Shown one piece after another: positions 9,739-19,108 of a stretch of 64,000 nt of DNA (within the stretch, counting starts at the first letter, position 1; the number at the start of each line of letters is the position of its first letter). Position numbers and translations under genes: made by a program. This DNA is from Halodesulfurarchaeum sp. HSR-GB (GTDB lineage: Archaea; Halobacteriota; Halobacteria; Halobacteriales; Halobacteriaceae): the NCBI RefSeq assembly GCF_031432215.1, contig NZ_JAVKGN010000001.1, positions 806,001 to 870,000 of the forward strand. The letters run 5' to 3'. The notes below the pieces were generated by a model. The model was given only the letters and a program-made list of their open reading frames with translations, searched no databases and was not told the DNA's origin.

Positions 9739-10659
9739 ATGACCCAGCAGGTATCCGGGCCGAACTACCACGCGGTCGACCATACGGCGGTCCAGACCTG
9801 TGGCTGGACGAAAAACGCCCTCCGCGGCGAGGGCACCTGCTACAAACACCGCTTTTACGGCATCCGTTCACACCGGTGTGTCCAGATGACCCCCATCGTC
9901 CGGTGTAACGAACGCTGTGTGTTCTGCTGGCGGGACCACGCCGGCCATACCTACGAACTGGACGGTGTCGACTGGCAGTCCCCCGAAGACGTCGTCGAGG
10001 CATCGATCGACCTCCAGCGGGAACTCCTCTCGGGCTTTGGTGGCAACGACGACGTGCCCGATGAACGGCTCGAAGAAGCGCTCGATCCCCAGCACGTCGC
10101 CATCAGCCTTGACGGCGAACCGACCCTCTACCCCCACCTTCCGGAACTCATCGAGGCCTATCACGACCGGGGGTTCACCACCTTCCTGGTGAGCAACGGG
10201 ACCCGACCGACCGTGCTCGAAGCGGCCGAACCGACCCAGCTATACGTGAGCGTCGACGCCCCGAACCGGGAGACCTACGAGTCCGTCGTTCGGCCACGCG
10301 AGGAGGCCGCCTGGGACGCCCTCGACGAATCCCTGGACGTGCTCGCGGGCCACGACTCCCGAACGACGATTCGGACCACGCTGGTCGCCGGCGAGAACAT
10401 GCATGATCCGGCGGCCTACGCCGACCTGTACCGCCGGGCGGCCCCGGATTTCATCGAGATCAAGGGGTACATGCACGTCGGCACCTCCAGGGACCGGCTC
10501 GACCGCTCGGCGATGCCCGACCACGAGGAGGTTGTGGACTTCGCCCGCTCGGTCCAGGACCACCTCCCGGCCTACGACGTGCTCCGCGAAGCCCCGCCCT
10601 CGAACGTGGCCATGCTTTCGACCGACCCCGAGACGGTCGTTCCGGCACTGGCCGAGTAG
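9739..10659 (+). CDS. taw1: tRNA 4-demethylwyosine synthase Taw1
   Basis: Radical-SAM enzyme that builds the tricyclic wyosine base at position 37 of archaeal tRNA-Phe, adding a two-carbon unit from pyruvate. The radical SAM motif is C56-x3-C60-x2-C63 in CNERCVFC. Three further cysteines at 21, 34 and 47 are evenly spaced by 13, as in the second iron-sulfur cluster of archaeal Taw1. DGEPTLYP and [11 protein letters not shown] are family-typical. The product is 306 residues from the ATG at 9739; an in-frame ATG at 9688 would add 17 residues with no family support. It stands alone between argS (divergent) and ribK. Confidence 0.95.
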   Translation: MTQQVSGPNYHAVDHTAVQTCGWTKNALRGEGTCYKHRFYGIRSHRCVQMTPIVRCNERCVFCWRDHAGHTYELDGVDWQSPEDVVEASIDLQRELLSGFGGNDDVPDERLEEALDPQHVAISLDGEPTLYPHLPELIEAYHDRGFTTFLVSNGTRPTVLEAAEPTQLYVSVDAPNRETYESVVRPREEAAWDALDESLDVLAGHDSRTTIRTTLVAGENMHDPAAYADLYRRAAPDFIEIKGYMHVGTSRDRLDRSAMPDHEEVVDFARSVQDHLPAYDVLREAPPSNVAMLSTDPETVVPALAE

Positions 10660-10690
10660 CGTTCCATTTTTGGAATTCATTCCAGTTCCG

Positions 10691-10700
10691 GTATTCTTAT
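10691..10700 (+). promoter_or_regulatory. Promoter element of ribK-ribB
   Basis: An AT-rich GTATTCTTAT lies about 27-35 bases before the ATG at 10726. It supports that start, rather than the ATG at 10699 inside the promoter, and a leaderless ribK-ribB message. Confidence 0.5.
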
Positions 10701-10725
10701 GCGCCCGAGGGCCCAATTCCGGGGT

Positions 10726-11433
10726 ATGTCAGTCGACGCCGGCACGCTTGCCGTCGGCTTTGACGAGCTAGCCGTGCTGAAACGCCTGGCCCTCGATGGG
10801 GCCCATCGCGGGGAGGTGAAAGTCTCGTGTCGGTCCCTCGGGGAGGACCTCGAGGTTTCCACACAGACTGCCTCCCGGCGGCTTCAGGCCCTCGAGGACG
10901 CCGAGTGCATCAGCCGGGAGAAGGTCGGGGACGGCCAGTTCGTCGAACTCACCGAGACGGGGATCGGGCTGCTCAAACGCGAGTACGAGGACTACCGGGC
11001 TATCTTCGAGCAGAAGGGGAGCCTGAGCCTGGCGGGGACGATCACCACCGGGATGGGCGAGGGACGGCACTACGTCACGCTCCCGGGGTACAAGGTCCAG
11101 TTCGAGGAGAAACTGGGCTACGATCCCTACCCGGGCACGCTCAACGTCACTCTCTCGGCCGCGAGCAAGCGCGAGCGCTCCGGGATGGCCTCCCTGGAGG
11201 GCGTGGATATCACCGCCTGGGAGGACGAGGAACGGACCTACGGCGGGGCCACCTGCTATCCGGCGGTCATCGAGTCCACGGACGGGCACACCTTCGAGCG
11301 CGCCCACGTCATCGAGCCTGATCGGACCCACCACGACACGGCGGAGCTAGAGATCATCGCGCCCGAGCGGGTCCGGGACGAACTGGGGCTGTTAGACGGT
11401 GACGAGGTGAGTGTCTATGTCGAGTCAGCATAA
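10726..11433 (+). CDS. ribK: CTP-dependent riboflavin kinase with N-terminal HTH
   Basis: Archaeal enzyme that phosphorylates riboflavin to FMN with CTP. The 235-residue protein has a winged-helix domain at residues 5-90 (LGEDLEVSTQTASRRLQALE is the recognition region) and the RibK (DUF120) barrel at about 95-235, with GMGEGRHYVTLPGYK, the conserved YPGTLNVTL and the late TYGGATCYPAVI. Archaeal RibK proteins fused to an HTH are known, and such a protein (RbkR) controls riboflavin genes, so this one may also bind its own promoter. It overlaps ribB by 17 bases, so the two are translated together. Confidence 0.93.
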   Translation: MSVDAGTLAVGFDELAVLKRLALDGAHRGEVKVSCRSLGEDLEVSTQTASRRLQALEDAECISREKVGDGQFVELTETGIGLLKREYEDYRAIFEQKGSLSLAGTITTGMGEGRHYVTLPGYKVQFEEKLGYDPYPGTLNVTLSAASKRERSGMASLEGVDITAWEDEERTYGGATCYPAVIESTDGHTFERAHVIEPDRTHHDTAELEIIAPERVRDELGLLDGDEVSVYVESA

Positions 11434-12088
11434 GCCAACCTCGACCGGAACGGTCGCGGCCGCCGTCGAGGCGTTTGCCGCCGGCCAGCCGGTGTTGATC
11501 CACGACTTCGACGACCGCGAGGGCGAGGTCGACATGGTCTACCCGGCGGCGGACGTTGACCCGGAGGCGGTCTCGCGGCTACGCAACGACGCGGGTGGCC
11601 TGATCTGTGTCGCGCTTGGCCCGGAGGTGGCAGACGCCTTCGAGTTGCCGTTCCTGGCCGACGAGATCGATCATCCCGTCGCGGAGAGCGATCACCTGGG
11701 CTATGACGAGCGCTCCTCGTTCTCGCTCACGGTCAACCACCGGGACACCTACACCGGGATCACGGACGCGGATCGGGCCCTGACGATTAGTCGCCTGGGC
11801 GAGGCCGCGGCCGATCCGCAGTCAGTTGACTTCCCCAGAGAGTTCCGCGCACCGGGCCACGTCCATCTGCTCCGGGCCTCACGCTATGGCCTCTCCGACC
11901 GGAAGGGACACACCGAGATGGGCGTCGCGCTGGCGCACGAGGCCGGGCGCCCGCCGGCCGCGGTCGTCTGTGAGATGCTCGACGACGAGACTGGCGAGGC
12001 CCTCCAGACCGAGGACGCCCGGGCCTACGCCGAGAAGCACGGCATTCCCTACGTGGACGGCAAAGATTTGATCGCCGCCTTCACCTGA
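11417..12088 (+). CDS. ribB: 3,4-dihydroxy-2-butanone-4-phosphate synthase
   Basis: Converts ribulose 5-phosphate to the four-carbon precursor of riboflavin, releasing formate. The 223-residue protein shows the acidic active-site region DFDDREGEVDMVYPA near residue 30, DAGGLICVAL, the TGITDADRALTI segment and GHTEMGVALAHEAG near 180. I use the ATG at 11417; a GTG at 11411 would add two residues. It overlaps the end of ribK in another frame, forming a two-gene riboflavin/FMN operon. The gene converges with an alcohol dehydrogenase gene that ends directly after it. Confidence 0.94.
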   Translation: MSSQHKPTSTGTVAAAVEAFAAGQPVLIHDFDDREGEVDMVYPAADVDPEAVSRLRNDAGGLICVALGPEVADAFELPFLADEIDHPVAESDHLGYDERSSFSLTVNHRDTYTGITDADRALTISRLGEAAADPQSVDFPREFRAPGHVHLLRASRYGLSDRKGHTEMGVALAHEAGRPPAAVVCEMLDDETGEALQTEDARAYAEKHGIPYVDGKDLIAAFT

Positions 12089-13135
12089 TCACTCCCAGGG
12101 TTTGACGAGTACTTTGATCGCCTCGCGGTCGTCCATGGCTCGATAGCCCTCCGGCACACCGTCCAGATCGACGGTTTTCGTGAAGATCGGCGACGGGTCG
12201 AGGGTCCCGCCCACGATGTCGGCCATGAGTTCTTCGGCGTAGTCTCGAACCGGCGCAACCCCGCCCTGGAGGGTCAGATTGCCACGGAAGAGCCCGTGAA
12301 CGTTCAGGCCCGCTTCTTCGACACCGTGGGGCACACCGACGTACCCGATCGTGCCCCCGTCACGAGCCACGTCGATGGCGGTGTCCATGGCCGATCCGGC
12401 CCCCACACACTCCATGACGTGGTTAGCCCCGCCGTAGGTTAGCTCCCTGGCTCGCTCGACGGCGGCGTCCCCGCGGGCGGTGATCGTCTCGGTCGCGCCG
12501 AAGTCCTCGGCGAGGGCCAGTCGATCCTCGTGGTGGCCCATGGCGATGATGCGCTCGGCACCCAGTCGCTGGGCGGCGAGCACCCCGCTCAACCCCACTG
12601 CGCCGTCGCCGATGACCACGACCGTATCGCCCGCGTCGACGCCGGCGCTCACCGCTGCGTGGTGGCCGGTGCCCAGCACGTCGGTCAGCGGGAGGAGCGA
12701 GCGCAGGGTGTCCTCGTCGTCGGCGTGGCGGTCTGGAACACGAACCAGATGCCCGTCGGCGAACGGTGTCTTGACGTACTCACCCTGTCCGCCGCCGTTT
12801 GCCTCGCCCCAGGACTCCTCCTGCTCACAGGAGGTGTACAGCCCCTTCCGACAGAACTCACACTCGCCACAGCTGATCGCGAAGGGGGCGATGACCCGGT
12901 CGCCAGGTTCGACCGACGTGACTGCCTCGCCCACCTCCTCGACGATGCCCATCGGTTCGTGGCCCACCCGCGAGCCGACCTCACGATCGCTCAGGCCGCG
13001 GTAGAACCAGAGGTCAGAACCGCAGATCGCGGTGTGGGTGACTCGGATGACGGCGTCGGTCGGGGACTCGACCTGGGGCCGTGGGACTTCTTCGATCTCG
13101 ATCTCGCCCGGCCCACGGTAGACGGCAGCGCGCAT
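12089..13135 (-). CDS. Zinc-dependent alcohol dehydrogenase (MDR family)
   Basis: A 348-residue medium-chain dehydrogenase. Catalytic zinc residues are visible as CGSD near residue 38 and GHEPMG near 59; the structural zinc lobe is CGECEFCRKGLYTSC (about 89-103). The Rossmann region has VIGDGAVGLSGVLAAQ, followed by RIIAMGHHEDR. The substrate cannot be read from sequence; the overall look (GQGEYV, DVLGTGHHAAV) is that of haloarchaeal glutathione-independent formaldehyde/alcohol dehydrogenase-like proteins. It is a single gene, with no clear pathway partners nearby. Confidence 0.92.
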   Translation of the reverse strand: MRAAVYRGPGEIEIEEVPRPQVESPTDAVIRVTHTAICGSDLWFYRGLSDREVGSRVGHEPMGIVEEVGEAVTSVEPGDRVIAPFAISCGECEFCRKGLYTSCEQEESWGEANGGGQGEYVKTPFADGHLVRVPDRHADDEDTLRSLLPLTDVLGTGHHAAVSAGVDAGDTVVVIGDGAVGLSGVLAAQRLGAERIIAMGHHEDRLALAEDFGATETITARGDAAVERARELTYGGANHVMECVGAGSAMDTAIDVARDGGTIGYVGVPHGVEEAGLNVHGLFRGNLTLQGGVAPVRDYAEELMADIVGGTLDPSPIFTKTVDLDGVPEGYRAMDDREAIKVLVKPWE

Positions 13136-13206
13136 GCCTTCCCATCACGGGGCGAGGAGAAAAGTGCGGGGGAAGGCTCTTTTCGGTGGGTCGATCACGA
13201 CTGGAC

Positions 13207-13470
13207 ATGGACGCCCCAGTCGATCCTGAATCGGTCGCCGAATCGGTCCTGTTGACCCGCCCCGGCACACCCGGTGATACGATCCGGAAAGTCGCCAGAC
13301 TCCGTGAGGCGGACTCGATCGTGCTCCTGGAGGGGACTGTTAGTCGGGCGAGGACCATCGGCGGCGAGGAGGTCCTCATCGAGGATTACGATCAGGCCGT
13401 CGAACTCTGCCAGACCGAAGACCTGGACTCGCTCGTGACGGGCCTCGAGGATCTGGCGGACCGCCTGTAG
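13207..13470 (+). CDS. Small conserved-looking protein, unknown function
   Basis: An 87-residue acidic protein without cysteine, signal or membrane segments. It has a predicted helix-strand-helix arrangement (RKVARLREADSIVLLEGTV, then a short loop with GGEEVLIEDYDQ). Codon use is like that of its neighbours. The start at 13207 follows a CTCTTTTCGG stretch near 13176 that could be a leaderless promoter. I do not recognise the family. It lies just before the nitrate operon but is separated from it by about 190 bases. Confidence 0.65.
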   Translation: MDAPVDPESVAESVLLTRPGTPGDTIRKVARLREADSIVLLEGTVSRARTIGGEEVLIEDYDQAVELCQTEDLDSLVTGLEDLADRL

Positions 13471-13545
13471 GGGCACTCTGGGGCGTTAAAAACCCCGGTA
13501 ATATCCGGCCCAGGCGGTACCCGCTGATTTCGCCTATCGTTCTGT

Positions 13546-13656
13546 ATGGGCACCGCCAGACAGCGACCAGTCACACGGTCGTATTACGCGCCAGTCGATT
13601 CGATCGGACAGGATACATCGCCCGCGAGCCAGCCTCCCGGTCGCGGTGAGCGTTGA
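13546..13656 (+). CDS. Possible 36-residue ORF ahead of the nitrate operon
   Basis: An ATG at 13546 opens a frame of 36 codons ending with TGA at 13654-13656, only 3 bases before the ATG of the first nar membrane gene. The AT-rich GGTAATATCC near 13496-13505 could be a promoter giving a leader of about 20 bases. The peptide is basic and proline-rich, unlike the acidic proteins around it, and matches nothing I know. It may be a leader peptide or simply chance; the region would otherwise be the 5' leader of the operon. Confidence 0.25.
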   Translation: MGTARQRPVTRSYYAPVDSIGQDTSPASQPPGRGER

Positions 13657-13659
13657 TCC

Positions 13660-14214
13660 ATGCGCCGGCGGACTCTCGCGATCCTGGTACTCGTGGCCGT
13701 GGTGCTGGCCCCGACCTGGTTCGCCGCCATCCAGGCCCCCGGCGAGCACGCGGGCGCAGTCGGCATCGACACGAGCCAGACCGACATGCGGCCGCTCCAG
13801 CCGATCCTGGAGACGCCCGCGGCGTTCACGCCCGCGCAAGTGGGAGTCATCATCTTCCTCGTCCTCGGGGTGTTGATGGCGATACTCGCCGCCCTCCACC
13901 GGGCCATGCACGGCACGGGGGGCACGGCGGATCCCGAGGACCCCGCACCGTGGTTCCAGACGGAGCATCGATGGCTCGCCTCGTACGGGGCCGCCCCAGA
14001 GAGCGCCGATGGTCTCGCTGTCATTCTCGGCCTCATGCTTGGGACGGTGGCACTCTCCGGGTTGACGGTCATGGAGTTTGTGACCCTGGCCCGGACGCAA
14101 TACGTCGGCCTGTACGTCGGTGGCATTTTCTTGACGCTCGCTGGCGCAACGGCCGCCTACTCGGCCTGGTTCCTGCCGGAAGTGACAGTCGCGGAGGAGC
14201 GATATCATGGGTGA
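13660..14214 (+). CDS. Membrane protein at the head of the nar operon (narA-like position)
   Basis: A 184-residue protein with about four membrane helices: residues 5-25, 61-82, 121-143 and 151-172. A polar loop (about 88-118) lies in the middle. No heme or metal motif is obvious. It directly precedes a Rieske protein and cytochrome b, with an 8-base overlap with the Rieske gene. In haloarchaeal denitrifiers the genes before narG encode exactly such a membrane protein/Rieske/cytochrome b module that passes electrons from menaquinol to nitrate reductase, so a role as a small subunit of that complex is inferred. Confidence 0.72.
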   Translation: MRRRTLAILVLVAVVLAPTWFAAIQAPGEHAGAVGIDTSQTDMRPLQPILETPAAFTPAQVGVIIFLVLGVLMAILAALHRAMHGTGGTADPEDPAPWFQTEHRWLASYGAAPESADGLAVILGLMLGTVALSGLTVMEFVTLARTQYVGLYVGGIFLTLAGATAAYSAWFLPEVTVAEERYHG

Positions 14215-14788
14215 AAAGAGAGACGATTCGACGGACGGATGGCAACGGCGCGAAGTCGCGAAAGCTGCACTCGGGGTCGGGGGCGTTTCGGCCGCGCTGG
14301 CCCTCGCGGCCCCTGCGACCGGACTGACTAAAGTACTCTCCCGGGCGTTCACCGGTGAGGTCTACACGGAGGGCACCTACCTCGTCGACGAGAACGGGGA
14401 GCGCATCAGGCCGACGGCGCTCGAATTCGGCGAGCAGATAACCGTCTTCCCGGAGACCCACCCGGGGGTAGAGGACGCCCCGACACTCCTGGTGCGCTAC
14501 GAGGAATCGGCCTACGGGTCCCCGACGGAACTCGCGTTCACCGTGAACGGCTATGCCGCCTACTCGAAGGTCTGTACCCACGCCGGGTGTATGGTCTCGG
14601 AGACGGAGGACGATGGCACCTTCGTCTGTCCCTGTCACTTCGCGAAGTTCGACCCGACGAAGGGAGCGGAAGTGACCGGTGGTCCCGCGCCACGGGCGCT
14701 GCCACAGCTCCCGATCACGCTGTCGAGTGACGGGTTCCTGATGGCGACAGAGAACTTCGAGGGACCGATCGGTCCCGGGGGTGAGTGA
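14207..14788 (+). CDS. narB: Rieske iron-sulfur protein of the nitrate respiratory complex
   Basis: Electron carrier with a [2Fe-2S] cluster. Both cluster boxes are complete: C123-T-H125-A-G-C128 and C141-P-C143-H144 in [10 protein letters not shown] twin-arginine motif (RR at residues 14-15 in WQRREVAKA) and a hydrophobic helix at about 20-42 indicate Tat export with a retained membrane anchor, placing the cluster outside the cell. It overlaps both neighbours (8 bases upstream, GTGA downstream), so it is translated together with the cytochrome b. Its partner is the cytochrome b of the same operon, and together they probably carry electrons from quinol toward NarGH. Confidence 0.92.
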   Translation: MGEKRDDSTDGWQRREVAKAALGVGGVSAALALAAPATGLTKVLSRAFTGEVYTEGTYLVDENGERIRPTALEFGEQITVFPETHPGVEDAPTLLVRYEESAYGSPTELAFTVNGYAAYSKVCTHAGCMVSETEDDGTFVCPCHFAKFDPTKGAEVTGGPAPRALPQLPITLSSDGFLMATENFEGPIGPGGE

Positions 14789-16098
14789 GCGTGGGCGCAC
14801 TGTCCTGGCTCAGCGATCGGTTGCACCTCGATGAGAACCAGGGACTGCTGGGCAAGGCCTTCCCCGCCGAGGACTCGTTCCTGCTGGGCGAGGTGGCGCT
14901 TTTCTCCTTCGTCATCATCGTCCTGAGCGGGATCTTTCTGGGGGCCTTCTACGAGCCCAGCACGGTCGACGTGGCCTACAACGGCGTCGTCGACCAGTTC
15001 CAGGGCGAGGAGCTGCCGGCCGCCTTCGTGAGCGTGTTGCACATCACCTACGGGGTGCCATTCGGGATGTTCATTCGGCGGCTCCATCACTGGGCGGCCC
15101 ACCTCTTCGTCGCCTCGATCGCCCTGCACATGTTCCGGGTGTACTTCAACGGGGCCTACCGCAACCCGCGGGAGATCAACTGGGTAATCGGTTCGCTGCT
15201 CGCGGTGCTCGCGATGGCTGCGAGTTACACCGGATACGCCCTGCCATTCGACGAGTTCGCCTCGACGGCCACGGGAATCGGGTATAATATCGCCGCCTCG
15301 GTCCCGATCTTCGGGGACTTTTTGGCCCAACTGGTCTTCGCCGGGGAGTTCCCCTCGGCTGGTGCGATCCCCCGACTCTACTTCCTCCATGTCCTGCTCA
15401 TTCCGGCGCTCATCGTGGGGTTGCTGGTGGTCCACATGCTCGTACTCGTCAAACAGAAACACACCGAGGGCGAGCGCAGCAGTTCCGAGGCCGCCGCTGC
15501 GGACGTCGATCAGGACGACGAGTCGGTCGTGCTCGGGCTACCGGCCTACCCGAACCAGGCCGCGGTTGGGGCCGTGGTCTTCTTCCTCACTGCCGGGGTG
15601 CTCTCCCTGCTCGCGGGCTTTCTGCCCGTGCACAACATCGTCGCGTACGGGCCCAACGACCCGGCGAGTACGCCCGGGCTGGTGATGCCGGACTGGTTCC
15701 TGATGTGGCTGTACGGCTTCCTCAAGGTACTGCCCGGCTGGATGGCCTTCAGCGTCGCCGGCGTCGAGTTTTCGGCGGAGTTCCTGGGGGCGCTCGTGCT
15801 CCCGACACTCGTGATCGGTGTCGTCGTGCTCTGGCCGTTCATCGAGTCGGACCCGGGGCCGAAACACTTCACCGCCGACCCGCTTGCCGCCCCCAAGCGG
15901 ACCGCGATCGGAATCGCGGGGATCGCCCTGGTCCTCGTGGCCTCGCTGGCAGGCATGAACAACCTGTTCGGCGGCGCGCTGGGCATCTCGACGGACGTGT
16001 TGAATCCCATCCTCGCCGTGGCGATCCTGGTCGTCCCGATCGCGGCGGGCGTGGTGACATATGTGATCGTGGATACGGGGACCGGAGGGAACGGATGA
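14785..16098 (+). CDS. narC: Cytochrome b of the nitrate respiratory complex
   Basis: A 437-residue integral membrane protein that combines the cytochrome b6-like half and a subunit IV-like half. About eight to ten helices are visible. Heme-ligand candidates are H101/H102, H106 and H115 in the first helix pair ([11 protein letters not shown] and ALHMF), with matching histidines in the [18 protein letters not shown] helix. The [10 protein letters not shown] loop is conserved in the family. The start is GTG at 14785, overlapping the Rieske stop as GTGA. It probably oxidises menaquinol and passes electrons via the Rieske protein to NarH on the outer face. Confidence 0.92.
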   Translation: MSVGALSWLSDRLHLDENQGLLGKAFPAEDSFLLGEVALFSFVIIVLSGIFLGAFYEPSTVDVAYNGVVDQFQGEELPAAFVSVLHITYGVPFGMFIRRLHHWAAHLFVASIALHMFRVYFNGAYRNPREINWVIGSLLAVLAMAASYTGYALPFDEFASTATGIGYNIAASVPIFGDFLAQLVFAGEFPSAGAIPRLYFLHVLLIPALIVGLLVVHMLVLVKQKHTEGERSSSEAAAADVDQDDESVVLGLPAYPNQAAVGAVVFFLTAGVLSLLAGFLPVHNIVAYGPNDPASTPGLVMPDWFLMWLYGFLKVLPGWMAFSVAGVEFSAEFLGALVLPTLVIGVVVLWPFIESDPGPKHFTADPLAAPKRTAIGIAGIALVLVASLAGMNNLFGGALGISTDVLNPILAVAILVVPIAAGVVTYVIVDTGTGGNG

Positions 16099-16274
16099 GT
16101 ACCGTCTCAACCCGCCAGTATCGGTGGCTCGATCGCCTCACGAAACTCGGGGGTGTCGCCCTGTTGGCCGGGGCCCTCGAGACGGGAATCGCCACGGCAC
16201 CCGGGTTGGCGCTGGCACTCGCCGGCGTCCTGCTTGGGGGCTGTACCGCCATCTGTACGGAGGCTACTTCATGA
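16095..16274 (+). CDS. 59-residue membrane protein between narC and narG
   Basis: The ATG at 16095 overlaps the narC stop as ATGA and its own TGA (16272-16274) overlaps the narG ATG as ATGA. The peptide has a basic start and one or two hydrophobic stretches (about residues 18-30 and 34-48), ending with [12 protein letters not shown], which contains two cysteines. A small ORF in this position is also found in haloarchaeal nar operons. It may be a small membrane subunit or assembly factor. The strict coupling on both sides supports that it is translated. Confidence 0.7.
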   Translation: MSTVSTRQYRWLDRLTKLGGVALLAGALETGIATAPGLALALAGVLLGGCTAICTEATS

Positions 16275-19108
16275 AAGACGAACACACCGACGACAGCACG
16301 ACCGGACGACGCGACTTCCTGAAAGGTATCGGCGCGGCCGCCGCCATCGGGGCGACCGGCGTCGGCACGGCACAATCACTCTCGGAGCTAGACGGGTTAC
16401 AGGTCGCCGAGGACCCGATCGGTAACTACCCCTATCGCGAGTGGGAGGACCTCTATCGCGATGAATGGGACTGGGACTCGATCGGTCGTAGCACCCACAG
16501 CATCAACTGCACCGGCAGTTGCTCCTGGGACGTCTACGTGAAGGACGGCCAGGTCTTCCGCGAGGAACAGGCCGGGGACTATCCGCGGATCAGCCAGGAC
16601 GTCCCGGACTCCAACCCCCGGGGCTGTAACAAGGGGGCCTGTTACAAGAACTACGTCCACGGGGCCCAGCGGGTCAAATACCCGCTGAAGCGGACCGGCG
16701 AGCGCGGCGAGGGCAAGTGGAAGCGGATCGACTGGGATACCGCCATCGACGAGATTTCCGAGAAGGTACTCGAGGAGGTCACGACCGGGCACTACGACGG
16801 TATCAGCGGGTTCACACCGATCCCGGCGATGTCCCCGGTCTCGTTTGCTAGTGGCAGCCGACTGCTCAACCTCCTCGGTGGGGTCAGTCACTCCTTCTAT
16901 GACTGGTATGCCGACCTGCCGCCGGGCGAACCAATCACCTGGGGCCACCAGACCGACAACGCCGAGAGCGCTGACTGGTACCACTCGGATTACATCATCG
17001 CCTGGGGCTCGAACATCGACATCACCCGCATCCCCGACGCGAAGTACTACCTGGAGGCCCGCTACGACGGCGCGAAGACCGTGGGAATCTTCACGGACTA
17101 CTCCCAGACGGCGATCCACTCCGACGAGTGGCTCTCCCCGGATGCGGGCACTGACGCCGCGCTGGCCCTGGGGATGGCCCGGACCATCGTCGAAGAGGGA
17201 CTCTACGACGCCGAGCACCTCAAAGAGCAGTCAGACATGCCCCTGCTGGTCCGGGAGGACACCGGGAAGTTCCTCCGGGCTGCGGAGGTCGACGGCGTCT
17301 CGGGCAATGAGAAGGTCATGGTCATGGTCGACGAAACCGGGTCGCTCCGGAAGGCCCCCGCGTCGCTGGGGGACCGGGCGGGGAAGTACGACGCCGACGC
17401 GTCGATCGAACTCGACTTCGATCCACAACTCTCGGTGGACCGGACAGTCAGTACGACCGACGGGACTGTCGAGGTCCGGTCCGTGTGGGAACGACTCCGG
17501 GAAAAACTCGCGGAGTATACGCCTGGGGAGGTTTACGAGACGACCGGCGTTGGCGAGGAGACGGTCCAGCGAGTCGCCAGAGAGTTCGCCGAGGCCGACC
17601 GCGGGAAGATCATCCACGGGAAGGGGGTCAACGACTGGTATCACAACGACCTGGGCAACCGGGCGATTCAGCTTCTGACCACCCTGACCGGGCACATCGG
17701 TCGTCGCGGGACCGGTTTCGACCACTACGTCGGCCAGGAGAAGATCTGGACGTTCAACGGCTGGAAGAACCTCTCGTTCCCGACCGGGAACGTTCGGGGG
17801 ATGCCCACGACGCTGTGGACTTACTACCACGCCGATATCACCGAGGAACAGCCGGAGTTGGCCGAACGCATCGAGGAGTCGGTTTCGAAGGACTGGATGC
17901 CGCTGTATCCCGAAGAGCGGTCCGATGGGACCCGCCCCGACCCAAGCATCTTCTTCGTCTGGCGGGCGAATTACTACAACCAGGCCAAAGGCGGCATGGC
18001 GGTCCGGGAGAACCTCTGGCCGAAACTCGATCTGGTCGTGGACATCAACTACCGGATGGACACGACGGCGATGTTCTCGGATTACGTCTTGCCCTCTTCC
18101 TCGAACTACGAGAAGGACGACCTCTCGATGACGGACATGCACACGTACGTGCATCCGTTCACCAAGGCGATCGAACCACTCGGGGAGTCCAAATCCGACT
18201 GGGAGATCTTTCGCCTGCTCGCCGAGCGCATCCAACAGAAGGCCCGGGAACGCGATCTGGGCCCCATCGATGACCGCTCGTTCGACCGGCAGATCGACCT
18301 CCAGTCGGTTCACGAGGACTACGTTCGGGACTGGTTTACCGGCGAGGAGGGGGCCCTGGAGACTGCCCGGGACGGTGCGGAATTCGTCTTGGAGAACTCC
18401 ACGGAGTCCAATCCGGACGACGGTGGGGAGATTACCTTCGAGGACACGGTCGAGCAGCCCCAGCGCTTCGAGGCGGCTGGTGACCACTGGACCTCGCCCC
18501 TCGAGGAGGATAAGACCTACACGCCCTGGATGGACTTCGTCCAGGACAAGGAGCCCTGGCCGACCTTCACGGGTCGCCAGCAGTACTACATCGACCACGA
18601 CTGGTTCCTTGAACTCGGCGAGGAACTCCCGACTCACAAGGGTGCAGTCGACGAGCAGGACCCGGAGAAATACCCGCTTCGGTTCAACACTCACCACCCC
18701 CGGTGGGGCATCCACTCGACCTGGCGGGACGACAAGTACATGCTTCGGCTCAACCGGGGCGAACCGGTGCTCTACATCCACCCGGACGACGCCGAGCGAC
18801 GGGGGATCGAGGACGGCGACCGGATCACGGCCCGGAACGAGGCCGACGAGATCTCGGCGATCGCGAAGATCTACCCCAGCGCGCAGGAGGGGACGGTCAA
18901 GATGACCCACGGCTGGGAGGACTACCAGTTCGCCGAGGGTGGGAACTTCAACACGGTGGTCACGATGATGCTCAAACCAACCCAACTCGTGCAGTACCCG
19001 GCCGATTCGGGCGAACACCTCCATTTCTTCCCCAACTTCTGGGGCCCGACCGGGGTGAACAGCGACGCGCGTGTCGAGGTCGAGAAACAGGGGGGTGACG
19101 GGCAATGA
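16271..19108 (+). CDS. narG: Respiratory nitrate reductase alpha subunit, outward-facing (pNar type)
   Basis: Molybdenum bis-MGD enzyme that reduces nitrate to nitrite. The 945-residue protein starts with a Tat signal (TGRRDFLKG, RR at 13-14, hydrophobic core to about 35), so it is exported folded. The iron-sulfur ligand set has the NarG form: H76-x3-C80-x3-C84-x34-C119. D229 in HQTDNAESADWY corresponds to the Asp that binds molybdenum in NarG. HSFYDWYADLPPGEP and YHNDLGNRAIQLL agree closely with haloarchaeal NarG as I remember it. This argues against a DMSO or thiosulfate reductase. The start is the ATG at 16271, coupled to the preceding small ORF; a longer frame upstream is chance. Confidence 0.95.
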   Translation: MKDEHTDDSTTGRRDFLKGIGAAAAIGATGVGTAQSLSELDGLQVAEDPIGNYPYREWEDLYRDEWDWDSIGRSTHSINCTGSCSWDVYVKDGQVFREEQAGDYPRISQDVPDSNPRGCNKGACYKNYVHGAQRVKYPLKRTGERGEGKWKRIDWDTAIDEISEKVLEEVTTGHYDGISGFTPIPAMSPVSFASGSRLLNLLGGVSHSFYDWYADLPPGEPITWGHQTDNAESADWYHSDYIIAWGSNIDITRIPDAKYYLEARYDGAKTVGIFTDYSQTAIHSDEWLSPDAGTDAALALGMARTIVEEGLYDAEHLKEQSDMPLLVREDTGKFLRAAEVDGVSGNEKVMVMVDETGSLRKAPASLGDRAGKYDADASIELDFDPQLSVDRTVSTTDGTVEVRSVWERLREKLAEYTPGEVYETTGVGEETVQRVAREFAEADRGKIIHGKGVNDWYHNDLGNRAIQLLTTLTGHIGRRGTGFDHYVGQEKIWTFNGWKNLSFPTGNVRGMPTTLWTYYHADITEEQPELAERIEESVSKDWMPLYPEERSDGTRPDPSIFFVWRANYYNQAKGGMAVRENLWPKLDLVVDINYRMDTTAMFSDYVLPSSSNYEKDDLSMTDMHTYVHPFTKAIEPLGESKSDWEIFRLLAERIQQKARERDLGPIDDRSFDRQIDLQSVHEDYVRDWFTGEEGALETARDGAEFVLENSTESNPDDGGEITFEDTVEQPQRFEAAGDHWTSPLEEDKTYTPWMDFVQDKEPWPTFTGRQQYYIDHDWFLELGEELPTHKGAVDEQDPEKYPLRFNTHHPRWGIHSTWRDDKYMLRLNRGEPVLYIHPDDAERRGIEDGDRITARNEADEISAIAKIYPSAQEGTVKMTHGWEDYQFAEGGNFNTVVTMMLKPTQLVQYPADSGEHLHFFPNFWGPTGVNSDARVEVEKQGGDGQ

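Noticed and set aside
13471-13659. A CGAACATGTTCG-type operator before the nar operon
   Set aside because: I looked for CGAA-N4-TTCG arms in this gap and found none that is convincing; only short, imperfect symmetric pieces such as GATTCGATC occur.
17231-19105. A 624-codon minus-strand frame opposite narG
   Set aside because: It runs across the conserved narG coding region with no promoter and no family pattern; the narG motifs fix the real strand.
16271-19108. Reading the molybdoenzyme as a DMSO, thiosulfate or polysulfide reductase
   Set aside because: The H-x3-C-x3-C cluster ligand, the Asp at residue 229 in the NarG context, NarH-type beta subunit and NarJ agree on nitrate reductase; DMSO reductase family members lack this ligand pattern.
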